Source: Campylobacteraceae bacterium (GTDB lineage Bacteria; Campylobacterota; Campylobacteria; Campylobacterales; Sulfurovaceae). From it: a stretch of 64,000 nt of DNA. Shown here piece after piece: positions 23,687-31,209 of the stretch. The notes under the pieces were generated by a model. It did no database searches, was not told where the DNA came from, and saw only the letters and a list, made by a program, of their open reading frames with translations. A program made the position numbers and the translations under genes. How positions within the stretch are numbered: position 1 is the stretch's first letter; every line of letters begins with the position of its first letter. The stretch covers positions 20,772 to 84,771 of the forward strand of contig JALWNT010000101.1 of assembly GCA_027080995.1 (NCBI GenBank), given 5' to 3'.

Positions 23687-24601
23687 ATGCCTCAACAGCA
23701 GACGATGATCCTCTACGGATGCAAAGTTCAGAGTGATTTCTCCTTTCCTCTGAGGCTTCCCGAGGAGGGAGAGTATCACGACGAAATCCTCCTCAGCGGG
23801 GATCTGCCTGCCGATCTCATCGGGGACATCCGCTGCGGCTCCCATCTCTACGACACCCACGGGCGGCGGATTTTCCTCTACACCGACCGCCCTCTCGACA
23901 CTCCGATAGCGGGGCAACCCTACTGCTACGAATCCGAAAACGTCGCCCGCTTCTACTGGCGCCACGGAGAACGCCGTATCTATTACGAACGGCTCGCCGA
24001 AGGGGACGCCGAGCGCTTCGCTTTCTGGTTCATCCATCTCTTTCAACCGCTCTATATGACCCTCGAAGAGTTCTCGATCTTTTTCCATAGCGGGGCGGTA
24101 GACGTCGACGGAGAGGCCATCGCTTTCATCGCTCCCTCCATGGGCGGCAAGTCGACAATGACCGATGTTTTTCTCAGACGGGGACATCCTCTGATCACCG
24201 ACGATATCCTGCCTCTCCGCCGGGAGGGCGAACGGATCCTTTGCGCGCCCTCCTTTCCCTATCACCGCCCTTTTCGCGCCCCCGAAACGCTAGGATACCC
24301 CACCGACAACTATCGCACCGATTTCAGACAGCTCAAAGCCCTCTACATTCTGGAAAAAGGAGATCCCCGGGAACCGACCCTCATCCAGGCTCTGCACGGT
24401 TTTCGGAAATTCGAAGCGCTCAAATATCTTGGTCTCGTCTATACTTTCCGTTTCATGACACTTACGCACAACCGCCTTTTGGGCGATCTACTCAATCGGG
24501 TCAACGTCTTTCGTGTCACACGACCGTGGAGTATGGAGCGCCTCGATGAAGTCTATCAAGAGATCCATCGACACGCACAGAACCTCTCCCAAGGAGCTTG
24601 A
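23687..24601 (+). CDS. HprK-like serine kinase/P-loop protein
   Basis: A 304-residue protein whose C-terminal part resembles the HPr kinase/phosphorylase core. It has a Walker A P-loop APSMGGKSTM (around 150-159) followed by HPLITDDILPL, where the DD pair corresponds to the metal-binding acidic residues in HprK. The N-terminal 130 residues are unlike HprK's. Such HprK-related proteins without HPr occur in many Gram-negative bacteria, often beside peptide-modification genes (PqqD-type), but none is seen here. AGGAGAGGA precedes the ATG. The role is unknown; ATP or GTP binding is well supported. Confidence 0.75.
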   Translation: MPQQQTMILYGCKVQSDFSFPLRLPEEGEYHDEILLSGDLPADLIGDIRCGSHLYDTHGRRIFLYTDRPLDTPIAGQPYCYESENVARFYWRHGERRIYYERLAEGDAERFAFWFIHLFQPLYMTLEEFSIFFHSGAVDVDGEAIAFIAPSMGGKSTMTDVFLRRGHPLITDDILPLRREGERILCAPSFPYHRPFRAPETLGYPTDNYRTDFRQLKALYILEKGDPREPTLIQALHGFRKFEALKYLGLVYTFRFMTLTHNRLLGDLLNRVNVFRVTRPWSMERLDEVYQEIHRHAQNLSQGA

Positions 24602-24609
24602 CGGGACGC

Positions 24610-25161
24610 TCACTCCTCATCTTCGGACCAAAAACCTCTCCCGCTGCGACGCTCGATCATCTCGACGATCACCCCCTGGATCCAAGCCGCCAGAACGATA
24701 TAGAGTGAGAGAAAAAGGGTAAAGGGCCAACCGAAATAGTAGATCATCATCGGTAGGAGAGGGACTTTGACCGCCCGGGCATAAAAAAAGGCGGTGATGT
24801 ATCCGTCGCGCAATCCGTGACGGCGCAGATCTTCGATCATCGGATACCAGGCGTACATCGGACCGTGGCTCAGGATCCCGGCTCCAAGGGCGATGAGCCA
24901 GGCGTGCCATCCGGCATCTTCGCCCAGATGGCGCGCCAATTTTTTCGGATCGAGCCAATAGTGGAGAGCCCCGGCGAGAAAAACCACGACGAAAAGAATC
25001 GGAACGATCTCCTCCAGAACCTCCAGAGCGAAACGCATCGCCGTCAGGGTCTGCGCCTCTCGCCAAAAAAAGAGCGCCGCATAAAGTGCGAGAACTCCCC
25101 CAAGAAATTTGACGCCCCGCAAGCGAAAACGTCGGGGGCTTTTTTGTGTCACATCAGCCAT
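24610..25161 (-). CDS. Permease, second half (ArsP/DUF318-like)
   Basis: A 183-residue protein with four or five hydrophobic helices (for example VPILFVVVFLAGALHYW and YFGWPFTLFLSLYIVLAAW). A conserved loop LGAGILSHGPMYAWYP carries the S-x-G-P-x-x-x-x-P pattern seen in two-domain permeases of the COG0701/ArsP group. It overlaps the preceding half-size gene by 13 nt. In many bacteria the two halves are one protein of about 320 residues. Substrate unknown. The last residues (SGRGFWSEDEE) are cytoplasmic. Confidence 0.65.
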   Translation of the reverse strand: MADVTQKSPRRFRLRGVKFLGGVLALYAALFFWREAQTLTAMRFALEVLEEIVPILFVVVFLAGALHYWLDPKKLARHLGEDAGWHAWLIALGAGILSHGPMYAWYPMIEDLRRHGLRDGYITAFFYARAVKVPLLPMMIYYFGWPFTLFLSLYIVLAAWIQGVIVEMIERRSGRGFWSEDEE

Positions 25162-25583
25162 TGGGCACTCCAGACGGAGGCGACCGCCGTCACGATCGTA
25201 AAGAGAAAAGCCAGAAGATTTCTCAACAGCGTAAAGCGGATCCCGAAAACCTCCGCTTCGAGCGGCAGCTGCACCACCCCGAGTGTCACCCAGGCCAGGA
25301 TAAATGCCGCCACGGCATAGAGGCTCACCCCCTGTCCCAGCAACTCACCGCCCAGCACATAACTCACCAGCGCCTGTCCGACGGCGATCATCCCGGCGAG
25401 TGTCCCGATCAGCGTATCGTGCACCGCATGACCGGTGAAGAGCGAAGCGAGCATCTCCCGGGTGATAAAGGCCCGAAAGACCCCCACCAATCCCACGATT
25501 CCCAGCATCATCGGCAAAATCGCCGCGATCCCCAGGGCCGCGTTTTTCAGCGATCGACGGTAGCTGCGCTCTTCGCTCTTCAT
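25149..25583 (-). CDS. Permease, first half (ArsP/DUF318-like)
   Basis: A 144-residue membrane protein with four helices. The segment GTLAGMIAVGQALVSYVLGG followed by ELLGQGVSLYAVAAFILAW resembles the repeat unit of COG0701 permeases (gain of G-x-G-x-Q/S and a small-residue loop). It starts inside the aroE stop (ATGA overlap), and its end overlaps the second half by 13 nt, so both halves are translated in tandem. It most likely works as a heterodimer with the product of 24610-25161. Confidence 0.65.
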   Translation of the reverse strand: MKSEERSYRRSLKNAALGIAAILPMMLGIVGLVGVFRAFITREMLASLFTGHAVHDTLIGTLAGMIAVGQALVSYVLGGELLGQGVSLYAVAAFILAWVTLGVVQLPLEAEVFGIRFTLLRNLLAFLFTIVTAVASVWSAQWLM

Positions 25584-26374
25584 CGCTCGAAAGCCCGACG
25601 CATCCAGGATTCGACCTCCTCTTGCGAGTGTCGATGGTCGGTAAAGTGTCCGAAAGCGAGCACTCCCTGATAGAGCAACATGTCACTGCCGTCTTTGCAG
25701 GGAAGTCCGTAGGCTTCGGCCAACGCGAGAAAGGGAGTGCGGCGACCGTAGATCACATCCATCGCTCCCCGAGCCCGGGAAAAGAGCGCCTCGAGGATCT
25801 CCCGGGGAGCGGGGAGCGATTCGTCCCGAAGACCGGCGGAGGTGAGATTGACCACCAGATCGAAGGCCCGGGGATGGAAACTCTCCCAGGTCTCGACCGC
25901 AAAACCGGCTTCGCGGAACGAAGCCAGGCGCTCGGCTCCGCGATTGAGGATCGTCACCCGATACCCCGCTTCACGCAGCACTTCGACCGTCGAGCGCGCC
26001 GTACCTCCGGCCCCGATGCAGAGTACCTCTCCGGCGTCAAAGGGTTCGATCGCTTTGAGAAAGCCGGGAGCGTCGGTGTTGTAGCCGTGCAGCCGTCCGT
26101 CGCGCTCGACGATCGTATTGACCGCTCCGACTTTTCGGGCGAAGGGGTCCAGCAGATCACAGGCCCGGTGCGCGGCTTCTTTGTGCGGGACGGTGACGTT
26201 GACCCCCCGCAGCTTCAATGAAAAAAACCGCTCCCGCAGCATGTCTCCATCGATGAGCCGATAGCGGGTATAGCAGGCCGGATACCCCAGACCTCGAAAC
26301 GCTTCGTTGTGCATCATCGGGGAGAGAGAGTGAGAGACAGGATCCCCGAAAATCGCAAAAAGTTCCCGATCCAT
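25580..26374 (-). CDS. aroE: Shikimate dehydrogenase (NADP+)
   Basis: A 264-residue cytoplasmic enzyme that reduces 3-dehydroshikimate to shikimate in aromatic amino-acid synthesis. Motifs: FGDPVSHSLSPMMHN (substrate serines, residues 9-23), NVTVPHKE with the catalytic Lys (around 66), NTDAPGF (catalytic Asp), and the NADP-binding loop GAGGTARST with the following NRG at the adenine-ribose site. The C-terminal DGSDMLLYQGVLAF is diagnostic. Length is normal. It follows a small Cys-rich gene by 3 nt and overlaps the permease half by 4 nt. Confidence 0.96.
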   Translation of the reverse strand: MDRELFAIFGDPVSHSLSPMMHNEAFRGLGYPACYTRYRLIDGDMLRERFFSLKLRGVNVTVPHKEAAHRACDLLDPFARKVGAVNTIVERDGRLHGYNTDAPGFLKAIEPFDAGEVLCIGAGGTARSTVEVLREAGYRVTILNRGAERLASFREAGFAVETWESFHPRAFDLVVNLTSAGLRDESLPAPREILEALFSRARGAMDVIYGRRTPFLALAEAYGLPCKDGSDMLLYQGVLAFGHFTDHRHSQEEVESWMRRAFER

Positions 26375-26377
26375 GAC

Positions 26378-26617
26378 TCAGAGATCTTTGGGGCAGCTCA
26401 TCTCCACGGCCACTTTGACGACACCGGACTGCTCGGGATCTTCGTAGGCATAGAAGCGGTGCTTTTTGCACCAGGTGGCGTTGGCATGGTTGGCCAAACG
26501 CAGCGCGGCGTTCTCCGCCTCTTCGAGAGTCGCGTACTCTTTGTCGAGCCACTGCTCGTGCAGTTTCTCATCTTTTTTCGCACAACTGCACATCTTTTCC
26601 ATATGAATTTTATACAT
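26378..26617 (-). CDS. Small cysteine-containing protein, unknown
   Basis: A 79-residue soluble protein. The cysteines lie in MCSCAKKDEK near the N-terminus, in TWCKKHRFYAYE and in the final EMSCPKDL, so metal or redox binding is possible. The middle is helical and alanine-rich (ATLEEAENAALRLANHANA). The ATG at 26617 is chosen for GGAG eight bases upstream; two in-frame ATGs further up lack this. It is the first gene of a run with aroE and the split permease. I do not recognise the family. Confidence 0.6.
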   Translation of the reverse strand: MYKIHMEKMCSCAKKDEKLHEQWLDKEYATLEEAENAALRLANHANATWCKKHRFYAYEDPEQSGVVKVAVEMSCPKDL

Positions 26618-26707
26618 ACTTTTAGTCTCCTGCATCATTTTCAACAATATCCCATCAAATCGGAGACACAATTATATACCAGACCTCTCATGGAAATGGT
26701 TACTCTT

Positions 26708-26732
26708 GGGTTAACAACCCTAGTACTATAAT
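26708..26732 (+). promoter_or_regulatory. Candidate cyd operon promoter with palindrome
   Basis: A TATAAT at 26727-26732 lies about 50 nt before the first gene of the cytochrome bd operon. Seven bases upstream of it is the inverted repeat GGGTT-AAC-AACCC (26708-26720), placed where a regulator would control RNA polymerase. Confidence 0.45.
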
Positions 26733-26784
26733 TTTGACGATGGTTTTTCAAAAAAACAAAAATTCTTCGTCAAAGGAGATCCAA

Positions 26785-27006
26785 ATGAGTTTCGCCTGGC
26801 CCCGGAGAGTCTGGGAATTCTACCGCGACGGTTTCCGCTCGATGCGGCTGGGCAAAAAACTCTGGCTCCTAGTCGCCATCAAACTCTTCGTTCTTTTCGT
26901 CGTCATCAAATGGCTCTTCTTTCCCGATCTGCTCAAGACCCGCTTCCACAACGACCGGGAACGGGGGGCCTTCGTCCTCGACCAACTCACCCACACAAAG
27001 GAGTAA
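26785..27006 (+). CDS. DUF4492 small membrane protein of the cyd operon
   Basis: A 73-residue protein with a short amphipathic start (WPRRVWEFYRDGFRSMRLG), one membrane helix (KLWLLVAIKLFVLFVVIKWLF, about 31-50) and the conserved FFPDLLKTRF. This is the DUF4492 pattern, known from Campylobacterota immediately before cytochrome bd genes. AAAGGAGAT precedes the ATG at 26785, which is preferred over an upstream ATG without a ribosome site. Its 3' end contains the cydA ribosome site. It is probably an assembly or stability factor for the oxidase; that role is inferred from constant linkage. Confidence 0.85.
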   Translation: MSFAWPRRVWEFYRDGFRSMRLGKKLWLLVAIKLFVLFVVIKWLFFPDLLKTRFHNDRERGAFVLDQLTHTKE

Positions 27007-27008
27007 GT

Positions 27009-28556
27009 ATGCACATCGACCCCAGCCTCGTGGAGTGGTCACGGGCCCAGTTCGCCCTGACAGCCCTCTATCACTGGCTCTTCGTCCCGCTGACCCTGGG
27101 ATTGACCTTCATCGTCGCCATCATGGAGACGATCTACGTCAAGACCGGCAACGAATGGTGGAAAAAGACCACCCGCTTCTGGATGGGCCTGCTGGCGATC
27201 AACTTCGCCATCGGCCTGGCCACCGGCATCATCATGGAGTTCGAGTTCGGCACCAACTGGTCCAACTACTCCTGGATCGTCGGCGACATCTTCGGCGCTC
27301 CCCTGGCCATCGAGGGGTTGATGGCCTTCTTCATGGAGTCGACCTTCTTTGCCGTGATGTTCTTCGGCTGGGACAAGGTCAGCAAGCGGATGCACCTGCT
27401 CTCCACCTGGCTGGTGGCCATCGGCTCCAACCTTTCGGCGCTGTGGATCCTCGTCGCCAACGGCTGGATGCAACACCCCGTGGGCATGCGCTTCAACCCC
27501 GACACCGCGCGCAACGAGATGGTGGACTTCTGGGCCGTGCTCTTCAACCCCAACGCCTACAGCAAATTCCTCCACACCATCAGCGGCGGCTACGTCCTGG
27601 CTTCGCTCTTCGTCATCTCCATCAGCGCCTGGTATCTGCTGCGCAAGCGCAACATCCAGTTCGCCAAGCGCTCCATCATGGTCGCGGCGAGCTTCGGGCT
27701 CATCGTCTCGCTCTTCAACGTCACCACCGGAGACGACTCCGCCCGCCATGTCGCCCAGGACCAGCCGATGAAGCTGGCGGCGATGGAGGGGCTCTACCAG
27801 GGCAAATCCGGCGCCGAGATCGTCACCTTCGGGATCCTCAACCCCTCCAAGAAGGTGGGCGACAAGCAAGAACCCTTCCTGGTCAAAGTCGCCATCCCCG
27901 ACGGGCTTTCGCTGCTGAGCTACCACCGCGTCGACGCCTACGTCCCCGGGATCCGTGAGCTGGTCTACGGCAGCAAAGAGCACGGCATCCCGAGCGTCGC
28001 CGAAAAGATGAAGCGCGGCAAAGAGGCCGTCGCCGCCCTGACCGCCTACAAGGCCGCCAAAAAAGCGGGCGACACCGCCAAAATGGAAGCGGCCAAGAAA
28101 CGTTTCGAAGCCAACAGCACCTATCTGGGCTACGGCTACCTCAAAACGCCATTGCAGGCGGTCCCCAGCGTGCCCATCACCTTCTACGCCTTCCACACGA
28201 TGGTAGGCCTGGGGACCTGGTTCGTGCTGCTCTTCATCGTGATCCTCTACTTCACGATGACCAACACGCTGGAGCGCCACCGCAAATGGCTCTGGGCGGC
28301 GCTGTTCAGCCTGCCGCTGGGCTACGTGGCCCAGGAGTCGGGCTGGATCACCGCCGAGGTGGGGCGTCAGCCCTGGGCGATCCAGGATATGCTGCCGGTG
28401 GGGATGGCGACCTCTAACATCGTCACGTCGCCGGTGATGATCACCTTCTGGCTCTTCGCCATCCTCTTTACCGCGCTGCTCATCGCCGAGGTCAAGATTA
28501 TGACGACCCAGATCAAACTGGGGCCCGTAGAACTCAAGGAGGATTCCCATGTTTAA
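27009..28556 (+). CDS. cydA: Cytochrome bd quinol oxidase subunit I
   Basis: A 515-residue inner-membrane subunit that oxidises quinol and reduces oxygen to water using hemes b558, b595 and d. The heme ligand histidine is in ALYHWLFVPLT (H19-type). Other conserved parts are GTNWSNYSWIVGDIFGAPLAIE (the Trp/Glu region), NGWMQHPVG, and GWITAEVGRQPW near the C-terminus. The Q-loop (about 255-375) is of moderate length and rich in Ala/Lys. AAAGGAG lies before the ATG at 27009. High-affinity oxygen reduction fits a microaerobic organism. It overlaps cydB by 8 nt. Confidence 0.96.
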   Translation: MHIDPSLVEWSRAQFALTALYHWLFVPLTLGLTFIVAIMETIYVKTGNEWWKKTTRFWMGLLAINFAIGLATGIIMEFEFGTNWSNYSWIVGDIFGAPLAIEGLMAFFMESTFFAVMFFGWDKVSKRMHLLSTWLVAIGSNLSALWILVANGWMQHPVGMRFNPDTARNEMVDFWAVLFNPNAYSKFLHTISGGYVLASLFVISISAWYLLRKRNIQFAKRSIMVAASFGLIVSLFNVTTGDDSARHVAQDQPMKLAAMEGLYQGKSGAEIVTFGILNPSKKVGDKQEPFLVKVAIPDGLSLLSYHRVDAYVPGIRELVYGSKEHGIPSVAEKMKRGKEAVAALTAYKAAKKAGDTAKMEAAKKRFEANSTYLGYGYLKTPLQAVPSVPITFYAFHTMVGLGTWFVLLFIVILYFTMTNTLERHRKWLWAALFSLPLGYVAQESGWITAEVGRQPWAIQDMLPVGMATSNIVTSPVMITFWLFAILFTALLIAEVKIMTTQIKLGPVELKEDSHV

Positions 28557-29679
28557 TTCAATGAGCTATCTGCATCTGCAGGAGTACTGGTGGTTCCTGA
28601 TCGGCGTGCTGGCGGGGCTCTTCGTCTTCATGACCTTCGTCCAGGGAGGGCAGACCCTGCTGTGGACCCTGGGCAAAAGCGAAGAGAAGCGCGACCTCAT
28701 CGTCAACGCCCTGGGGCGCAAGTGGGAGCTGACCTTCACCTCCCTGGTGATGTTCGGCGGGGCGCTTTTCGCCTCCTTCCCCCTCTTCTACGCCACCAGC
28801 TTCGGCGGGGCCTACTACGTCTGGATGGCGATCCTGTTTTGTTTCATCATCCAGGCGGTGGCCTACGAATACCGCAAGAAGCCCGGCAATGTCTTCGGTG
28901 AGCGCACCTACGAAGTCTTCCTCTTCATCAACGGCAGCCTGGGGATCATCCTGGTCGGCGCCGCGCTGGGGACCCTCTTTACCGGGGGGAACTTCGTCGT
29001 CAACGACATGCACCTCTCCCACTGGACCAAAGCCACCTACGGCCTGGAGGCGCTGCTAAGCTTCTTCAACGTCGCCTTCGGTTTCATGCTCTTCTTCCTG
29101 GCGCGCCTGCTGGCGGCACTCTATTTCCTCAACGCCATAGACGACGAAGAGATCGCCCGCCGCGCCCGGATCGTCCTGCGCTACGAGAGCTGGATCTTCC
29201 TGTTGCTCTTCCTCTACGTCGCCGGTTCCATCCTGACGATGAAGGGCTACGCTTACGATCCCAAGACCTTCGCCGTGCACGTCGAAGCGCTGAAGTTCTG
29301 GCACAACCTCCTGGCGATGCCCGCCGTGGCCGTCACCCTGGGCGTGGGGGTCGTGCTGCTACTCTGGGGCCTGGCTCTGGGGATCTTCACCCAAAGCGAC
29401 AAAGGGATCTGGCCCGCCGGCATCGGTACGGTGCTGACGGTGCTGGCGCTCTTTTTGCTCCTGGGCTACAACCACACCGCCTACTACCCCTCCCTGGCCG
29501 ACCCCCAGAGCTCCCTGACGATCCAGAACAGTTCGGGTAGCCGCTATACCCTGGTCGCCATGTCCTGGGTTTCGTTGCTGGTCCCCGTCGTCCTGGGATA
29601 CATCGTCCTGGTCTGGCGCTCCATGAACCGCACCAAGATCACCGTCGAAGAGGTCGAGAGCGACCATCACCACTACTGA
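28549..29679 (+). CDS. cydB: Cytochrome bd quinol oxidase subunit II
   Basis: A 376-residue membrane subunit with eight or nine helices. It opens with YLHLQEYWWFLIGVLAGLF, and its conserved FVQGGQTLLW corresponds to the D-G-x-x-x-L region of CydB. It ends in a His-rich tail (ESDHHHY). It forms the heterodimer with CydA. AAGGAGG precedes the start, which overlaps cydA by 8 nt. Some Campylobacterota call this pair CioAB because it is cyanide-resistant; the sequence does not settle that. Confidence 0.93.
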   Translation: MFNSMSYLHLQEYWWFLIGVLAGLFVFMTFVQGGQTLLWTLGKSEEKRDLIVNALGRKWELTFTSLVMFGGALFASFPLFYATSFGGAYYVWMAILFCFIIQAVAYEYRKKPGNVFGERTYEVFLFINGSLGIILVGAALGTLFTGGNFVVNDMHLSHWTKATYGLEALLSFFNVAFGFMLFFLARLLAALYFLNAIDDEEIARRARIVLRYESWIFLLLFLYVAGSILTMKGYAYDPKTFAVHVEALKFWHNLLAMPAVAVTLGVGVVLLLWGLALGIFTQSDKGIWPAGIGTVLTVLALFLLLGYNHTAYYPSLADPQSSLTIQNSSGSRYTLVAMSWVSLLVPVVLGYIVLVWRSMNRTKITVEEVESDHHHY

Positions 29680-29695
29680 GAAAGGAGAAAGGAAT

Positions 29696-29866
29696 ATGGA
29701 ATACACCGACGCAATTCTCTGGTACGCCTCCTGGCCCGTACTGATCTACATCGCCTACCGCTTCGTGCTGCTCAATATGAAGCACCACGCAAAAATGGAG
29801 CGCCTGGAGGAATACGACCAGCAATGCGGCGGGGCCGTCGAGCCCAAGGCCTGCGAAAAGTTCTGA
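29696..29866 (+). CDS. 56-residue membrane protein in cyd operon (CydX-like position)
   Basis: A very small protein: MEYTDAILWYASWPVLIYIA begins it, giving one N-terminal membrane helix (residues 6-27). A basic, then charged tail with two cysteines (QQCGG, KACEKF) follows. A near-ideal AAAGGAGAAAGG lies before the ATG, and the gene begins 16 nt after the cydB stop. In E. coli the single-helix CydX is encoded after cydB and is needed for oxidase stability. Position and topology match, but the tail is longer than CydX and sequence similarity is not evident. It may be a distinct third subunit. Confidence 0.7.
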   Translation: MEYTDAILWYASWPVLIYIAYRFVLLNMKHHAKMERLEEYDQQCGGAVEPKACEKF

Positions 29867-29897
29867 TCCCCCGGGCCTCTGCGCCCCCCGGCTTCGC

Positions 29898-29903
29898 TAC
29901 AAT
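29898..29903 (+). promoter_or_regulatory. -10-like box placed for a leaderless mRNA
   Basis: TACAAT ends exactly 6 nt before the ATG at 29910, and there is no Shine-Dalgarno sequence between them. The predicted transcription start is the A of the start codon. Confidence 0.45.
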
Positions 29904-29909
29904 GTCTCT

Positions 29910-30314
29910 ATGAAAGAAGAGAATGCAAACCAAAAACGCCCCATCGACCCCCGGAATCTGATGGCGGTGGAGCGCTCCACCACCTCCCTGATCGGAACCT
30001 CCATCTCCCTCATCGTCCTGGGCTTCGTGGTGGAGAAGTTCGAACTTTTTCTCCACATCCTCGCCGTCAACCTCTCGGGCAAGAAGCATGCCCAGATCCC
30101 TCAGCTCGTCCACATCGACTTCTACAACTATCTGGGCATCGGCATCGTCAGCGCCGGGATCGTCATGGCGCTCTACACCTACCGCTACTACACCCGCTGG
30201 ATCCGCCATCTGGAAGAGGGGTGCATCGACACCGACAAGGCGATCTATTTCTGGCTCGCCCTCTTCGTCGCCTCGATCGGCGTTTTGCTGCTGATCAGTA
30301 TGATCGTACTGTAG
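29910..30314 (+). CDS. DUF202 family membrane protein
   Basis: A 134-residue inner-membrane protein with three helices. The N-terminal NLMAVERSTTSLIGTSISL is the DUF202 (YidH-like) signature, and the last helix is LALFVASIGVLLLISMIVL. Function of the family is unknown. No ribosome site is seen; a -10-like box lies 6 nt before the ATG. It follows the cyd operon by 43 nt and may be expressed separately. The next gene starts 12 nt after its stop with a good AGGAGG. Confidence 0.75.
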   Translation: MKEENANQKRPIDPRNLMAVERSTTSLIGTSISLIVLGFVVEKFELFLHILAVNLSGKKHAQIPQLVHIDFYNYLGIGIVSAGIVMALYTYRYYTRWIRHLEEGCIDTDKAIYFWLALFVASIGVLLLISMIVL

Positions 30315-30326
30315 GAGGAGAAAGCG

Positions 30327-30650
30327 ATGGCCGACTTTCTGAGCTTCAACCGCTTCATCACCCAGGACGTTCTGATCGTCTTCTACTACTTCGGTGCCCT
30401 GCTGATGCCGGTTTTGCTCTATTTTTTTCGTGGGGTACTGCTGGAGAAGGTCTCCTTGCTACGGAGCGTCGACGAAAAGTTGCGCACCTTCTACGGAAAA
30501 TTTGGGCTGAGGGAGAAGATACTGTTTTGGATCACCTTTTTGACGATCTTTTTCTGTATGGAGCTCTGCTGGAGGATGGTCTTCGAGGCGATGATCGGCT
30601 ATTTCGATATGCACGATTATCTCTACCGGATCATGAAACAGAGGGGATAA
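30327..30650 (+). CDS. Small two-helix membrane protein (DUF4282-like)
   Basis: A 107-residue protein starting ADFLSFNRFITQDVLIVFYY, with helices at about 15-35 and 66-92 and a basic loop between. The F-x-x-FITP/Q-start followed by two helices resembles DUF4282 proteins, but the match is by eye only. GGAGGAG precedes the ATG. It is co-directional with the DUF202 gene, 12 nt apart. Function unknown. Confidence 0.55.
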   Translation: MADFLSFNRFITQDVLIVFYYFGALLMPVLLYFFRGVLLEKVSLLRSVDEKLRTFYGKFGLREKILFWITFLTIFFCMELCWRMVFEAMIGYFDMHDYLYRIMKQRG

Positions 30651-30718
30651 ACCCACATTTTGCAGTAGGCTTCGCGACAGATATCGAAGGGGAGGCACCT
30701 CTTTTTGCCCTTTGCGGA

Positions 30719-31123
30719 CTACCGCCGCAGATAATCCCGCAGGATTTGTGCGTGATCGAAACACAGCTGCGAGAAAGGAATCGCTTCGAGCGGCACGATG
30801 TGCGCGGCTTTGGCGTCGTCGGCCCCCACCGGGGCCCCCTCCGCTTCGCAGACGAAGACGCAGCTGGCGGTATGAAAGCGCGGATCCCGCTGCGGGTCGC
30901 TGTAGACCCCCAGCAAGCTTCGGATCCGTACCTCCAGGCCCGTCTCTTCGCGCATCTCCCGGACACAGGCCGCTTCGACCCGCTCCCCGATCTCGACGAA
31001 CCCTCCGGGCAACGCCAGGCCCCGGGGCTCATTCTTGCGCTCGATGAGGACGATGCCTTTGAGAGTCTCTTCCTCGTAGATCTCGATGATGCCGTCGGTG
31101 GCCAGATGGGGGGTGCGAATCAT
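30719..31123 (-). CDS. Nudix hydrolase
   Basis: A 134-residue cytoplasmic hydrolase. The Nudix box is complete: G-FVEIGE-RVEAACV-REMREETGLEV (around 41-64, matching G-x5-E-x7-R-E-U-x-E-E-x-G-U). The PGG before it and the C-terminal HAQILRDYL are typical of ADP-ribose or 8-oxo-dGTP pyrophosphatase-type members; the exact nucleotide substrate cannot be assigned. AAAGGAT precedes the ATG. It is convergent with the small membrane-protein gene and co-directional with the AT-rich gene at 31210, which lies upstream of it on this strand. Confidence 0.9.
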   Translation of the reverse strand: MIRTPHLATDGIIEIYEEETLKGIVLIERKNEPRGLALPGGFVEIGERVEAACVREMREETGLEVRIRSLLGVYSDPQRDPRFHTASCVFVCEAEGAPVGADDAKAAHIVPLEAIPFSQLCFDHAQILRDYLRR

Positions 31124-31209
31124 TTTTTATCCTTTATTCATGATGTAAAAAAGAAGAAGTCCCGAAATATGGGCATTCTAAAGATTTATTTCCTTAATTT
31201 ATTTTTCAT

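Noticed and set aside
24610..25583. Sequencing frameshift in one permease gene
   Set aside because: Each half has its own start and a plausible membrane topology, and the 13-nt overlap resembles normal coupled genes; not proven, so left as two genes.
27039..28550. Long open frame of 503 codons on the minus strand opposite cydA
   Set aside because: It is the mirror of a GC-rich, well-conserved gene; the predicted protein is a His/Gly/Asp-rich low-complexity string with no domain, and the plus strand is unambiguous cydA.
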